64,000 bases of DNA. Origin: Paramarasmius palmivorus. Taxonomy: Eukaryota > Basidiomycota > Agaricomycetes > Agaricales > Marasmiaceae. Within the stretch, counting starts at the first letter, position 1. Each line of letters opens with the position of its first letter. Made by a program: the position numbers and the translations under genes. Below are positions 41,045 to 51,466 of this stretch, one piece after another. The stretch covers positions 858,116-922,115 of the forward strand of contig JAYKXP010000011.1 of assembly GCA_037176845.1 (NCBI GenBank). Reading direction: 5' to 3'. The notes beneath the pieces were generated by a model. The model ran no database searches, was not told where the DNA came from, and worked only from the letters and a program-made list of their open reading frames with translations.

Positions 41045-42880
41045 ATGAACTCTGGCGCGTCGTTGACTGCAGCACAGTATGGCCTTGACTCCCGAGGTAT
41101 GACAGGACGTCTTTTGGGTCCAACAATCCTTATTAACCTCTCAATTACTTTAGTTTGGGCAGTCTACAGGGATGGTAGCCAAGTGTACGCTCACTGTCGC
41201 GCATGCGAGCACGAGACAGATCGTCCCACACGCGAAATTCGACGCTGCAAAGAACACGAACGGTCAGCCACTCACCAGCGTAAAATCATCGATCGTCAGC
41301 TCAGAGACTCCACACAACCACTTATGCGTGTCTTGGATGAGGTTAACTATCATTCTCCGAGTCATGACGACTATGTGATTCCCTCTGAACAGAGGCAGCT
41401 CATTGACCCGGGGACTATTGCTCTCCTTGCTTCCATTCATACTCATTTCGCTCCCTCGGATACTCCCAGTCGACCGCCTCACCTGGCTGAACAGATGGCA
41501 TTCGGAGTATATGAACCTGTTCCGCAAAGGGCTCATGGTTTTGAGCCTGAAGCCGCTTCAGCAATTACCGATCTAACAGAAACCCTCTTAGGAATGTACT
41601 ACACGCCCAATGAAGAAGAACCTGAACCCGACCGTGAATCCGATGCCACAGACGATTCCGACGATGAAGAAAACCTCGAATACTTGGATCACCTTGAGGA
41701 TGAGAACGATGGGATTGGAATATCTGCCAGTGATGGTGTGTTGTCCTAGCTCAATCACTCGGATGGTTTGTATCTCATCCCCTTTATTTCAGCATATGTC
41801 CGAGATCCACAACACCAAGAAGCTAGTCAGGATGAACAAGCACCCCGAAAGCGACAGCGAATGGCGGGGCGTGCCCATTCAGAATGGTGGTACCCGTGGG
41901 CAGATCCGATACTGTGAGCACTCAAAGTTCATAATCACGATGCGGTACTCACATCCCAGTCAGGAATGCACCTTGGATATTCTGATGCACCTTCCTCGCT
42001 CAGTGTTTTCGGAGAGACAGCTTGCGCTCTTCCTTTGGCTATTGAAAGTCAACCGAGTTGATGACGTTCCCTCCGTCTACCAAATGAAGAACATCAATCA
42101 AAAGCTTCAAGAATGGATCGGTATCGAGACAATCCAGAAGATCAGCCCATTTGGAAACATCTACTACGTGAACAACTTCTCGCAGCTTGTTGCACAGGTA
42201 ATTTCCACCAACTAGGTGAAAGCCACTGACTGTATATCTGTTGCAGGAGATGGCCAACCCCCGTGTTCGACCGTTTCTCTACTTTTTCCCAGAGGATGCT
42301 GGAAACACGTGTCAGAGGCGCGTCATGCCTATCGGTGGCTTGAAGAGGTACCCGATGACTATGCACCTCCAATGATTCGGTCTCAAGGGCAAGATTACTA
42401 GACCTTTGAGCCGACCAAGATTTGGAATCACAGCTCCGGCGAGGAATACTGCATCCCGGTTCGCTGGTTCTCTCGTGGACAACAGCTCTTTGCTCGCTGC
42501 AGGATCTTGAGGATAGCCGACACAAATAGCGGTTCAGGCTGGGTTGTGCTTAATGACGAGATCGAGGTTGAGGAGACGCAGCTTCTACTGTACCATTTCG
42601 ACCGACTGTTCACAGGGTGTGACCTGTGACCTTGTGAACAGGTCCGAACAGGTGTTCATTTGTGACAGAAACGCGTGACAATTGCTAAATTTGGACAATT
42701 AGGCCCTAAACTAGGGTTGAATTTCGGTCTGTGACCAGTGACCTGGTGCGTGAAGTGTTCATTTCACAAGGGCCTGTGACCTGTGACTGAACAGTCGGTC
42801 GAAATGGTACAGTATTGAATTTTCCTCGATTTTGTGAGGGCTACAACCGTTATGGTGTTCCGGATCCTCGCAACATCTTA
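41045..42880 (+). pseudogene. decayed Agaricomycete repetitive-element gene (transposon-like)
   Basis: Exons 41045-41096, 41154-41735, 41793-41913, 41960-42197 and from 42247 join in frame at first. The start has a Cys/His cluster (CRAC, RRCKEH, THQRK) resembling a zinc finger and then an acidic stretch. Next come WWYPW, TLDILMHLPRSVFSERQ, LFLWLLKV, DDVPS, EMANPRVRP and PEDAG. I recognise this order from a very repetitive gene family of mushrooms that behaves like a transposon gene; I cannot name it. Damage: a frameshift near 42300-42315, a TAG after QDY (near 42400), a 225-bp MITE at 42588, and loss of everything after PRNILG near 42880. Confidence 0.75.
42588..42812. mobile_element. Tc1/mariner-like MITE with TA duplication
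   Basis: The element is 225 bp with 25-bp perfect terminal inverted repeats beginning CTGTACCATTTCGACC and flanked by TA on both sides (42586-42587 and 42813-42814), the target duplication of Tc1/mariner elements. The interior is non-coding and has direct subterminal TGTGACCTGTGAC motifs. Removing the element and one TA rejoins CAG CTT CTA TTG AAT in the frame of the host pseudogene (QLLLNFP), which proves both insertion and its exact boundaries. Confidence 0.9.
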
Positions 42881-42945
42881 GGTATGAATCATGACCTCCA
42901 AGACATCTTCGTGGTTTTAATTCGTACTCACGCTACTTTTTGCAG

Positions 42946-43323
42946 GGATTTGGGACCAGGAACAACAGCAGCTAGCGCCATGGGACTTGTTGACGAAACC
43001 ATTCTATACAGGCGATTACAACCCATCTAACCCTCAGTACTCTCACTTTACTCAGATGGTCTGGAAATCTACCACTCAGGTTGGCTGTGCCGTCGCTTCT
43101 GGATGCAGTGGTATCTTTGGTAGCACGGTAAGCTTCAAGCGTCAATTAGACATCGCCAGAATGTTCACTAATGCCACTGAATATACAGCCTGCTAAGCTG
43201 TATGTGTGTGAATACTACCCAGCTGGAAACGTAATTGGCTTTTTCGAGTGAGTGTCCGAGTCGCTTGAGCAGCTTCAGGAAATTGATATTAATCTTGCTT
43301 ATAGTGAAAACGTCCAAAAATAA
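42946..43323 (+). pseudogene. C-terminal fragment of CAP/PR-1 family secreted protein
   Basis: Exon pieces 42946-43127, 43189-43247 and 43305-43323 keep valid splice sites. They encode the end of a CAP (SCP/PR-1/TAPS) domain: HFTQMVWKSTTQVGCAVA, then KLYVCEYYPAGN. The N-terminal signal peptide and the first half of the domain are missing. The piece begins at an intact acceptor (TTTTGCAG) directly after the truncated repetitive gene, so the breakpoint lies in 42880-42945. A chimeric transcript is possible. Confidence 0.8.
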
Positions 43324-43716
43324 CTTTATCGTGGACTGGTGCCACAATCATGCATAGTATGATTATCTCTGTTGCCTTATCTATGTAATACCCACCTACT
43401 CGACGCGAGGCGCCGAGAACTGACCCTGCTTATTCAAATTGGTCATAGGATTATTTTCTCAATAAACTGCGTTTGATATCAAGCTATAGTCCTTGTCAGC
43501 GTGGGTGCGTGGTTAGTCAGTTAGTCAGAATATCGGGCTAAGCACCGAGAGCTTCTATCTCTAATACTAGTAATAGTCAAGCGACACCAGCCAGGTGACT
43601 TCGGGCATGAACCGGTCATAACCAGAGATGGTCAAAGACACTTTAGACGAAAATGCTGAGCTTTGACCTTATAAAGGACTTGTTTTCGGTGGTCATCCAA
43701 CAAAACATCATTTCCA
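43324..43716. other. intergenic region
   Basis: About 390 bp; promoter of the NmrA-like gene at its right end, otherwise nothing recognised. Confidence 0.4.
43670..43676 (+). promoter_or_regulatory. TATA box of NmrA-like gene
   Basis: TATAAAG 41 bp before the ATG at 43717. Confidence 0.5.
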
Positions 43717-44895
43717 ATGGCTTCTAAGAAACTCATCCTCGTCGTTGGCGCCACTGGGGCCCAAGGTCTTCCCGTCGTCAACTCTCTCCTTGCTCCTAGC
43801 AAGGACGGCACACCTTCTCCATACGCAGTACGCGCTTTGACCAGGGATCCGACTAGCGAGCGTGCGTTGCAGCTGAAGGCTGCGGGAGTGGAGCTATTCA
43901 AAGGTACAAGCGATTCATTCATATGAGGAAGTTATGAACTGACGAGACCCGCAGGTTCTTTCGAAGACACGAAGGACATTATCGAGGCTTACAAAGGCTG
44001 CTACGGTGCCTTCATCAACACGGATACGTTTAGCGTCGGCCTGAAGCGAGAGATCTATGCGGCTATCCAGTTATATGAATATTCTCACCGTGAAGAGTCG
44101 ATGCGACACTTCATTTGGAGTGGGCTTGATTATAGCAGTAAAGTGAGTGACGCAACTTGTGACTGATTTCGACAAGCTGACATTTTGAGCTTGTAGCTTG
44201 GGAACTATCAGCTCAAGTACAAGGCAGAGCATCTTGATAGCAAGGGTATCTTCAACGACTTCTTGAAGATGCAGCCGTCGGCACCCGTGGGAGATAGTTT
44301 TACTTGGTCTATCGTCACAACTGGACCGTACATTGAAGGTCTTCGTGGTGTAAGTGACAGTTATCACAAGTTGACACTCTAGCTGACACGTTTCCAGGCT
44401 CTCCTCGGGCCACTTGAAGAGCGCGAAAACGGAGCAGTAGTCTTTGCCACCCCCATAGGAGATGGGCATGTCCCAGTCATCAGCCTTAGAGATATTGGCT
44501 GGTGGGTCCGCTGGACTTTTGATAACCGAGAGGAAACGTCAGGCAAAGAGATTAAGATCGCGACCGAGATGCTGCACTGGGATACACTGGTCGAGACGTT
44601 TACTCGTGTGACTGGAATTCCTGCCATTCATAGGAGACTCGGTGTGGACGAGTACATGGCAAAGAGAGGTCTTGACAAGATCCCGCTTATAGCGGGAGGC
44701 GGCAAAGATCTACCCACCATCAAGGATACATTCAGCGGGATGTATTGGTCTTGGAGGGATGACCTCTTAACTAGGGACATGGAATGGCTCAGAAAGATCC
44801 ATCCTGAAGGACATACTTTGGAAAGCTGGATCAGAGAGACCGGATATGATGGCACCAGGGGGAAGAGCGTCTTGAAGTCCGATTACCAACTATAG
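43717..44895 (+). CDS. NmrA-like NAD(P)-binding protein
   Basis: Exons 43717-43903, 43955-44142, 44197-44349 and 44398-44895 join in frame to 341 residues. The N-terminus has a Rossmann signature (LILVVGATGAQG) followed by RALTRDPTS and AAGVELFKG, as in NmrA/HSCARG-type atypical SDRs. Further on come HFIWSGLDYS, YKAEH and ATPIGDGHVPVISLRDIG, all typical for this family. Members act as redox sensors or as reductases in secondary metabolism; the substrate is not evident. Introns are 48-54 nt. Confidence 0.85.
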
Positions 44896-45404
44896 AGCCT
44901 GGTACACATCTTTTCTGCTTCCAAAACGAATTTGTAGCCGAATAGAATAGATCTGAGATCCTAGATCATCGCAAACATGCTTGTGCTTGACGTTGAAAAC
45001 GTGCTTGAAACATCCATGATGAGGGTGAAGAACAGGCGGTTGCACTGCCTGTGAAACGCGATCCAAACACGTGGTAGGGTCATGACGCGCCGGTGAAAAG
45101 CAAGGTACTCCAAGCTCTTTATTCTTCTCCACCACCATCTCGGCTACTGCTAGTCGCTGGTACGCAGCAAATCATCTCTCTCTCGTTTACCGCAGATATA
45201 CCGTGGATTATAGGGAGAAAAACACCTGGAAATAGGTGAGCTTTGATATACCGCTTGTACCCCAAAATTCTGATCAGAAATTACAGATAATTTCCCGTTC
45301 TTTCACCGCGACAAGCATCTTTCAAAGTTCTCTTCATTCATCGATATCACTTGGCTTAATACTTGAGCTAAACCCCAACTTTAACGGGAATTGGAGACGG
45401 GACA
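44896..45404. other. intergenic region with hairpin copy 13
   Basis: About 510 bp, no gene; contains the last GTGCAAC hairpin. Confidence 0.4.
45031..45053 (-). repeat. GTGCAAC hairpin, copy 13
   Basis: AACAGGCG and TGCCTGTG pair at six contiguous positions; the loop reads GTGCAAC on the minus strand. It lies 136 bp after the NmrA-like gene stop and faces no minus-strand start codon. It is the only copy outside the F-box array region. Confidence 0.6.
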
Positions 45405-46864
45405 ATGTTTAGTTTCTTTCGCAAGAATTCCGCGGCAGACTCTGCTTCTACAAGCCAAGCGGCCAATGAACAACTTCGCACACCTTCTCCTTCAGTTGGC
45501 TCAGCTGTCGGGAAGACGCGGATAAACGAGTCACCTCTTCACAATGACGACAATCTTGGCCCGCCAGATACGCCGTCACCGCCTGCGCATCCTCTTGACG
45601 CCGACCTTGGTCTAATTACTAGCCCCGCAGCTCTTTACGAGCTCGTTTCATCGGTCCCAGCAAAGACCTTGCACGAATACACCCTAAATCACCTTATCCC
45701 ACCACCACCCGACTCCAGACGTGCGGCGCAACTCCAACTTCCCATTCATACACCTTCATCAATAACATTAACACACCTTACATCATTTTTCTCGGCTCTT
45801 CGACCTCCCCCACGGCTACACTGTGTACGCTGTCACAATTTCTACTTTGACGTGGAGAATAGCGATCGGAGTTGTCTGGTTGCTCATGACGATGAAAGTG
45901 CAGAGGTCGAAAGGGTTGGCGTCGGCAAAGGCAAGAGTGATGCAGGCACACAGTACGAGACTCTCTGGGGGTGCTGTGGAAAGACTGTAGAAGGTGATGG
46001 TGACATGGGTCCTCCGGACGGTTGGTGTTATGAAGGAAAACACACCGTATGTGTTCTTTATCTATTCTTTCACGCTTAAGAGGACTGACGCGGTTTCGAT
46101 CAAAGACTGATCCCAAGCGCGCCAGATTCCGTGCCGACTCTTCCATCCACAACGACAAATTAACGTCCTGTAGTCGTCTCAAATGCTACGAGCCTAAACC
46201 AGAGCCTGAAGACGTCTCTTCGTCTGACGAGTCTGAGAAGCGCTCCCGCCAACGGAAGCGGACAACAAGGAAACGGGCACGTCGTGCAGATGATGATGGA
46301 GATGAAGAAAGAGAAGCAAATGTGGACGCAACATCAGCTACCCTAGTCAACGAAGATTCCATCAGCGTTGGAAGTTCGAAAGACAAACCCAAGAAGACGC
46401 CCGCCAAACCCCGGAAGAAACGGGCCAAAACCACCAACGACGATAAGGCTTTCAAGCCCGAGGGTACACCTTCCGAAGACGAAGATGATGATATGGACGT
46501 GGATGAAACGGCATCCGTCACCTCGAAACGGAAATCCCGTGCAAAACCTAAAACAAAGGCAGCACGGTCGTCTTCGAAAGCACCGGCATCCAGGAGAAAG
46601 CCAGCAGCGAATTCTGCTTCTGCTTCTGATCAGGGCACACCGGCAGGTCCGAGTAGCCCAAGGATGGCTCCGCCCTCTTCGCCAGGCTCGCCTACGAAGA
46701 GTGTGAGGCCGAGAAAGCAGAGCGTGGTGTTCTCTAGAGACGCGAAAAGTGGAGATGAAAGTGCTTCAGAAAAGAGAAGTTCAAAGCCTAGGTCTAGCGT
46801 CGGGGGAAGAAAGTCGAAAAAGCTGGAAGAAATCGTTCAGTCCAGTATCGATGGGGAGACATGA
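45405..46864 (+). CDS. conserved basidiomycete-type hypothetical protein, probably nuclear
   Basis: Exons 45405-46046 and 46106-46864 join in phase 0 to 466 residues. The middle has a possible zinc-binding region: HCVRCHNFYFD, then WGCCGK, GWCYEGKH and, after the intron, LTSC. The C-terminal half is strongly basic and low-complexity, with several nuclear-localisation-like runs (RQRKRTTRKRARR, PRKKRAK) and acidic patches (EDEDDDMDVDE). This suggests a DNA- or chromatin-associated protein. I do not recognise a named family. The intron is 59 nt. Confidence 0.75.
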
Positions 46865-47131
46865 ACGGTTTGTCATAATGAACCAACCGAAGTTTCGTAA
46901 TCTGGGTCAATTTGGATCGTGCAAAGGCACGTTTACTTTCTTTGATATACTACCTATCTATTTTCTCGTCATTCCTTAGACAATTGCACCGCCATATGCG
47001 TTCTGCGTTTCTGTATGCTTTCCCTGCTACTGTATTCAGATGTCCCTCCTTTTGTTTTCCGAGCCCATTTCCAATAAGTTATCCATTCCCAAAACAGAGA
47101 TACCATATGTATTGCCACTTCAAGCAATGTA
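46865..47131. other. convergent intergenic region
   Basis: About 270 bp between the ends of two convergent genes; nothing recognised. Confidence 0.4.
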
Positions 47132-48740
47132 TTACTTGTAATGCTTCACAACGATACCGTTGATGATTTCCTCGTCGACTTTCGCTTCGCCTTGCTGCTC
47201 ACCAACTTTCAGATTGCCCTTATTCTGACCATATGCTAAAGTTCTACTCTTTCTCCACTCCTCCATCGTCGGTGTCTTGTCGTCCGATTCGAAACGTCGC
47301 TGTATACCCAATCGTTGAAGGAGAGGGCTGTCGGTACGAGGTACCAACTTGACATGATCGTCAGGGATGTTGAAGTAGTAGGCACCAAGACGAGTGACGC
47401 CACGCTGGTCAGCAGGTGGTTGGAAGACTCTGCAACAAACATGTATATGAAAAGGTAGTAGAGTGAGACTATTGACCGACCTGTGGATTGTAGCCTTGTA
47501 ATACCCTCCGGAGAAAGACTCCATGGCATCTCCCGCATTAACAATGATGGCGTTTTCGATATGCTTCACCCATCTCCACTTACCATCTAACCCAAGTATT
47601 TGCAACGCTGCTACAGGCTGACTGTACAGAAGTGTGATACTCCCAAAGTCTAGCGATATGTTCAGTAAAGGACAATATTGTAAGAGGTCGAGCTAACCAG
47701 TATGTCCTTTAAACCACACGTTCTTCGATTTGATTTCATCTTCTTCAAGACGAGGATAGCTAAATGGTACTATCAGTACGAGTAACACCCCCGAAAATAG
47801 GGTAGGTAGACGTACTATTTCATGAACCGGACTGATTGCTGTTGTGAGTCTGACGATGTGTGAAAATGTAAGGCTTATCAACGGACCAAACGATTCTCCA
47901 GTGGCAGAGAAATCATGCATATCAGCAAACGTATTCTCGGGTAATTCCAACCCTATAGCAAGAAGGCTGAAGCATAATAATCAAACGTCAATTCAACAGA
48001 AACACCTGAGAGCACACATCATACCGGAGAATGGGGAGCGCGACATTGAAATGGTTGTGTCTTGCAAACGCATCGATCTCCGGAATGAGAGGTCTGATAG
48101 CTTCGGGATGGGCTCGCCTTGTGACATTGCGATTAACTAACAAGAGCTCGACGTGAGTTTGAGATTCTGAGTTGAACATATGATAACATGCTGTTGTACG
48201 ACTCGATCTGATCTCGGACGCCTCCCTCAATGTGCTGGGAATCTACGTTAATTCACATTGTTTTGACGCTCGAGGGCTTGGTCACACGTACCCAATATTC
48301 CCTCAACTTGTAGCCCTGGAATGAGCCTGATTCATGTGACTTAGCGTCATAAAGTAGTTTCTCCTCTTCGGGTACTCGGGTGAAGGGGATATTGGCAATG
48401 TCAAAAATACGCTCCGTCTATAGAAAATAGCATCAGCATCAACTCCAACTCCAACTCGGGACGTGTAGACGACATGCCTGAGAAGGGCTGTACCCGTGAT
48501 TGATCACATAGAAGAAACCTTGTGTGGACATTGCTTTGCGCACTTCGTCTGCGAGCTTGAGAAGGTCATCCTGACTTCCTTTAGCTTTGGCAAGATCAAT
48601 GACTGGGAGGTCGGCGTAGTCCACTAGAATGCGGGAATGGTAAAAAGCGAAGATGTGCCGAATAGAACAGGAAACGAACGGGACTCTTTTGTCGGCTGTG
48701 CCGGGATATAGTGCAGGATTTCCGGTAGGGATTCTGACAT
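47132..48740 (-). CDS. 2-oxoglutarate/Fe(II)-dependent dioxygenase (isopenicillin N synthase-like)
   Basis: Ten exons on the minus strand (48740-48680, 48623-48478, 48417-48292, 48234-48192, 48136-48025, 47966-47887, 47831-47816, 47759-47698, 47649-47481, 47429-47132) give 370 residues without a break. The N-terminal DIOX_N part has LPVIDL, GFFYVINHGY and EGSFQ-like SGSFQGYK. The catalytic part has the iron ligands HxD (GHTDFGS, formed across a splice junction) and a distal His (KATIHR), then TRLGAYYF. It resembles fungal isopenicillin-N-synthase-like oxygenases. Two introns are GC-AG (donors GCATGT at 48477 and 48191) and one exon is only 16 nt. Substrate unknown. Confidence 0.85.
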
Positions 48741-49061
48741 TATGCGTAGATGTTCTAAGCCGTCTTTTGCCAGGCTCGATGAATGGGCTGTACTGGGGTG
48801 CCCGAAAGAGCCAGGATACAGCTTTTGTACTGAGCAGGTGAGAATAGAAGGCATGACGTCGAGTCGAAATGCATATGACCGTGACAAAGCGGGTAGTTTG
48901 GAATCCCGCAACCGAGCTTCCTAGGTCTTGTGTCCAATTTATTCTGGTATCAGGGATTAAATCGAATCCGATTTTGCACCTTCAGTCCGACTCGGACTCG
49001 GGACTTCGTTCAAGTTGCTTTACAAGATAGCGAGTTGAGTAAAACTTGACATTAATGGGAT
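48741..49061. other. intergenic region
   Basis: About 320 bp between two minus-strand genes; no feature recognised. Confidence 0.4.
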
Positions 49062-50950
49062 TCATCGTTCTTCTCCCTCATCTCGAAGCACCCCTTCAAG
49101 CTTCTCACAAAGCTTCCCAAGCACCCACTGTGCTTCCGTATCACCACTGAACAACGGCCCGTCTTCATCCCATGGACTCCAGCCAACCATTTCTTTACGC
49201 CCGGTGATCCTTGTGTCAGCCTCACTACAGAACTTCATCCATTTCATCCACTCCAGCCACTCGTACTTTCGCGGTGGTTTGACCCCGATATCCTTCGATA
49301 CCTTCCTGATCTCGGCCACCAGCCTAATCGACAATGGCCGGTTATCACTGCTCTCCGCTAATACAATCTTCTCCTGATCGACGGCTCTATCGTTGGGGTC
49401 GGGACGCTCAGGCAAAACAGTCTTGCGTCCAAGCCACAGCGTACCCTTTTGCACCCAATCAACGACAGTGCCTCCCATATTGGATATGAGTATCGTCACC
49501 GTGGGCACAGCAAGGAGCGACCAAAGCACAAAGAAAGGTTTTCCGCCACTCGATTGTGGATATAGATCACCGTAACCGATTGTAAGAAGGACGACATAGG
49601 TGAAGTAGAGACAGGTCGGGTAAGACCAGCCTTGAGCATCCTAAAAGTGATCATACGTAAGCATTGGAATACAGACTGCCAAAAGGGGTGGTTTCGCACT
49701 TACCTCTGCGTACCAAAACACCAACGCGCCCCCGAACCACACAATGAGAAAAACAAAAGTCGCAGAGCCCAATGAGACGTATTTTCGGGTATTCATCGCT
49801 CGTTCTTGGATCCTCCTCATAACGTTAAATTCCTCCTGGTCCAAGATGACGCTATCGTCGCTTCTCTGCGCTGTGTTGGCTCTCCATTTGATCAACGCTT
49901 TCGCCATAGCACGCTTCCCAACCCGACGATTGCCTCGTTCTAGAACTAAGCCCCGAACACTTCCGACAACAAGACCAACGATGATGATACCCCCTACTGC
50001 CCAAGGTATCAAAACTCCTCGACCCGTCGCAGTCATGAGTGGAAAATCGGCACCAAGGCCAATCGTTAAAAGGGTATAATCGGCCCAATATACTCCGTCA
50101 ACGAATGACCATCCTTCTATTCGCGCGAATATACCAGCCCCGAGGGCAAGGTAAAATGTGAATGACGTCGTTTGCAGCATAAGCGTTCTTTGGGAAGGAG
50201 TAAGAATATCGAATGAGGGCTGGTATGCTTGGAATGGTGTAGATGGATGGGCGAAGAAGTAGTTGATGGTGAGGAGCAAGGATATGACAGCGTACAGGAT
50301 TGCTGAGAGCATCCCATAGTAGTAGCTCTGAGAAAGTGTCAAGGAATCCCGTGCCGGCTTGTACAACAAACGATGGGCAAGCGCGAGGATGACGACCAGA
50401 GATACCGAAGAGAACAACCTGTGTAACAAAGAAATAAAAACCCTGCTCTGGAAAGAAGACACAGAAACACGCACCAGAAAAGTATAATTAGCGGCTGGGC
50501 AATCATATAGGGAACACGCCGCGCAAAATTGAGTAACAGAAGGATATTCGCTCCCACAGCAAACACCAACGAGGCAATGTTGACTGAGATAAGCCAATGA
50601 GGGTCTGTTATTCTTTCGCCATCTAAACCTATTCTCCACGTTTGTACCAGTGCGCAGACCGAAAACAGATTTGCCAGAGGTCCAAATGTCCCAGCAATCA
50701 GAGGAAGAACGGTCGAGAGTAACCACCATCGTCTATAGCGGCCGTCAGTACCAATGAACCATATTCATGTCTAAAAGACCTACGTCGGCCTCAAAGATTC
50801 TGCATGAAGCTCCTCCGTATCCTTCTCTGTCTCCACATCATGTTTTCGCAGTTCCTGCACATCTTTACCGGTTGCTGATTCTTCCTCTAGTGTATTGGCG
50901 ACATGGTTGGCTGACTGTTGTATAGGCTCGTCTAGCCCAGGATCATTCAT
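49062..50950 (-). CDS. TOK1-type outward-rectifier potassium channel
   Basis: Exons 50950-50784, 50732-50475, 50418-49704 and 49640-49062 on the minus strand give 572 residues. After a charged cytosolic N-terminus there are several hydrophobic segments (for example WWLLSTVLPLIAG, ISVNIASLVFAVG, MLSAILYAVISLLL), consistent with the eight-helix, two-pore TOK design. The first pore loop reads TLLTIGLGADFP and the second VLLTIGYGDLYP, the second being the canonical K+ filter. The C-terminal tail is cytosolic. TOK channels release K+ across the plasma membrane when it is depolarised. It is divergently placed from the gene at 51467. Confidence 0.9.
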
Positions 50951-51466
50951 GGAAGAAAAAAGACAAGAATGAACGCGATGTATTTCGAGCAGCCATGCTC
51001 TGTGATGTCAGGGCGCCACTGTGTCAATGAGGAGACAAGAAAGCCAGCCTGGGAAAACCTGAACAGGCAATTGTGCACGTGTGGCCCAAACTTTCTCATC
51101 AACTACCACGGCTTGCAGCAGCTTCAACTTGGTGCTACAATAGCCTCTCGGATTTCATTTTTGTCTACGTTGCGACCTGATGACTGGCTATCTTGCACTC
51201 AAAACCATCCGAAGTGCCCGAAGCGGGCGGGGGGAACCTTACTAGCCCTCCAACGCGCCCAGCGGGAAATCCGTCGGCTTTTCCTTCTAATAAACATTCT
51301 ATTGTATCGCAACCGCTGACTGATGAGTCTCAGAGCAAGACCTAGGCTTCAAGCTCCATAATTCTCCGGCAGAAATGGGATTACTAACACTGTAGTATCA
51401 GTGGTATAAAAGTGACAGCTGGGAGTAGGTCTCATATGCGACAAACCGAATATCGCAGACTCCAGA
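50951..51466. other. divergent intergenic region
   Basis: About 515 bp between the K+ channel gene (-) and the gene at 51467 (+). Contains a TATA box at 51405; otherwise nothing recognised. Confidence 0.4.
51405..51411 (+). promoter_or_regulatory. TATA box
   Basis: TATAAAA 56 bp before the ATG at 51467. Confidence 0.5.
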
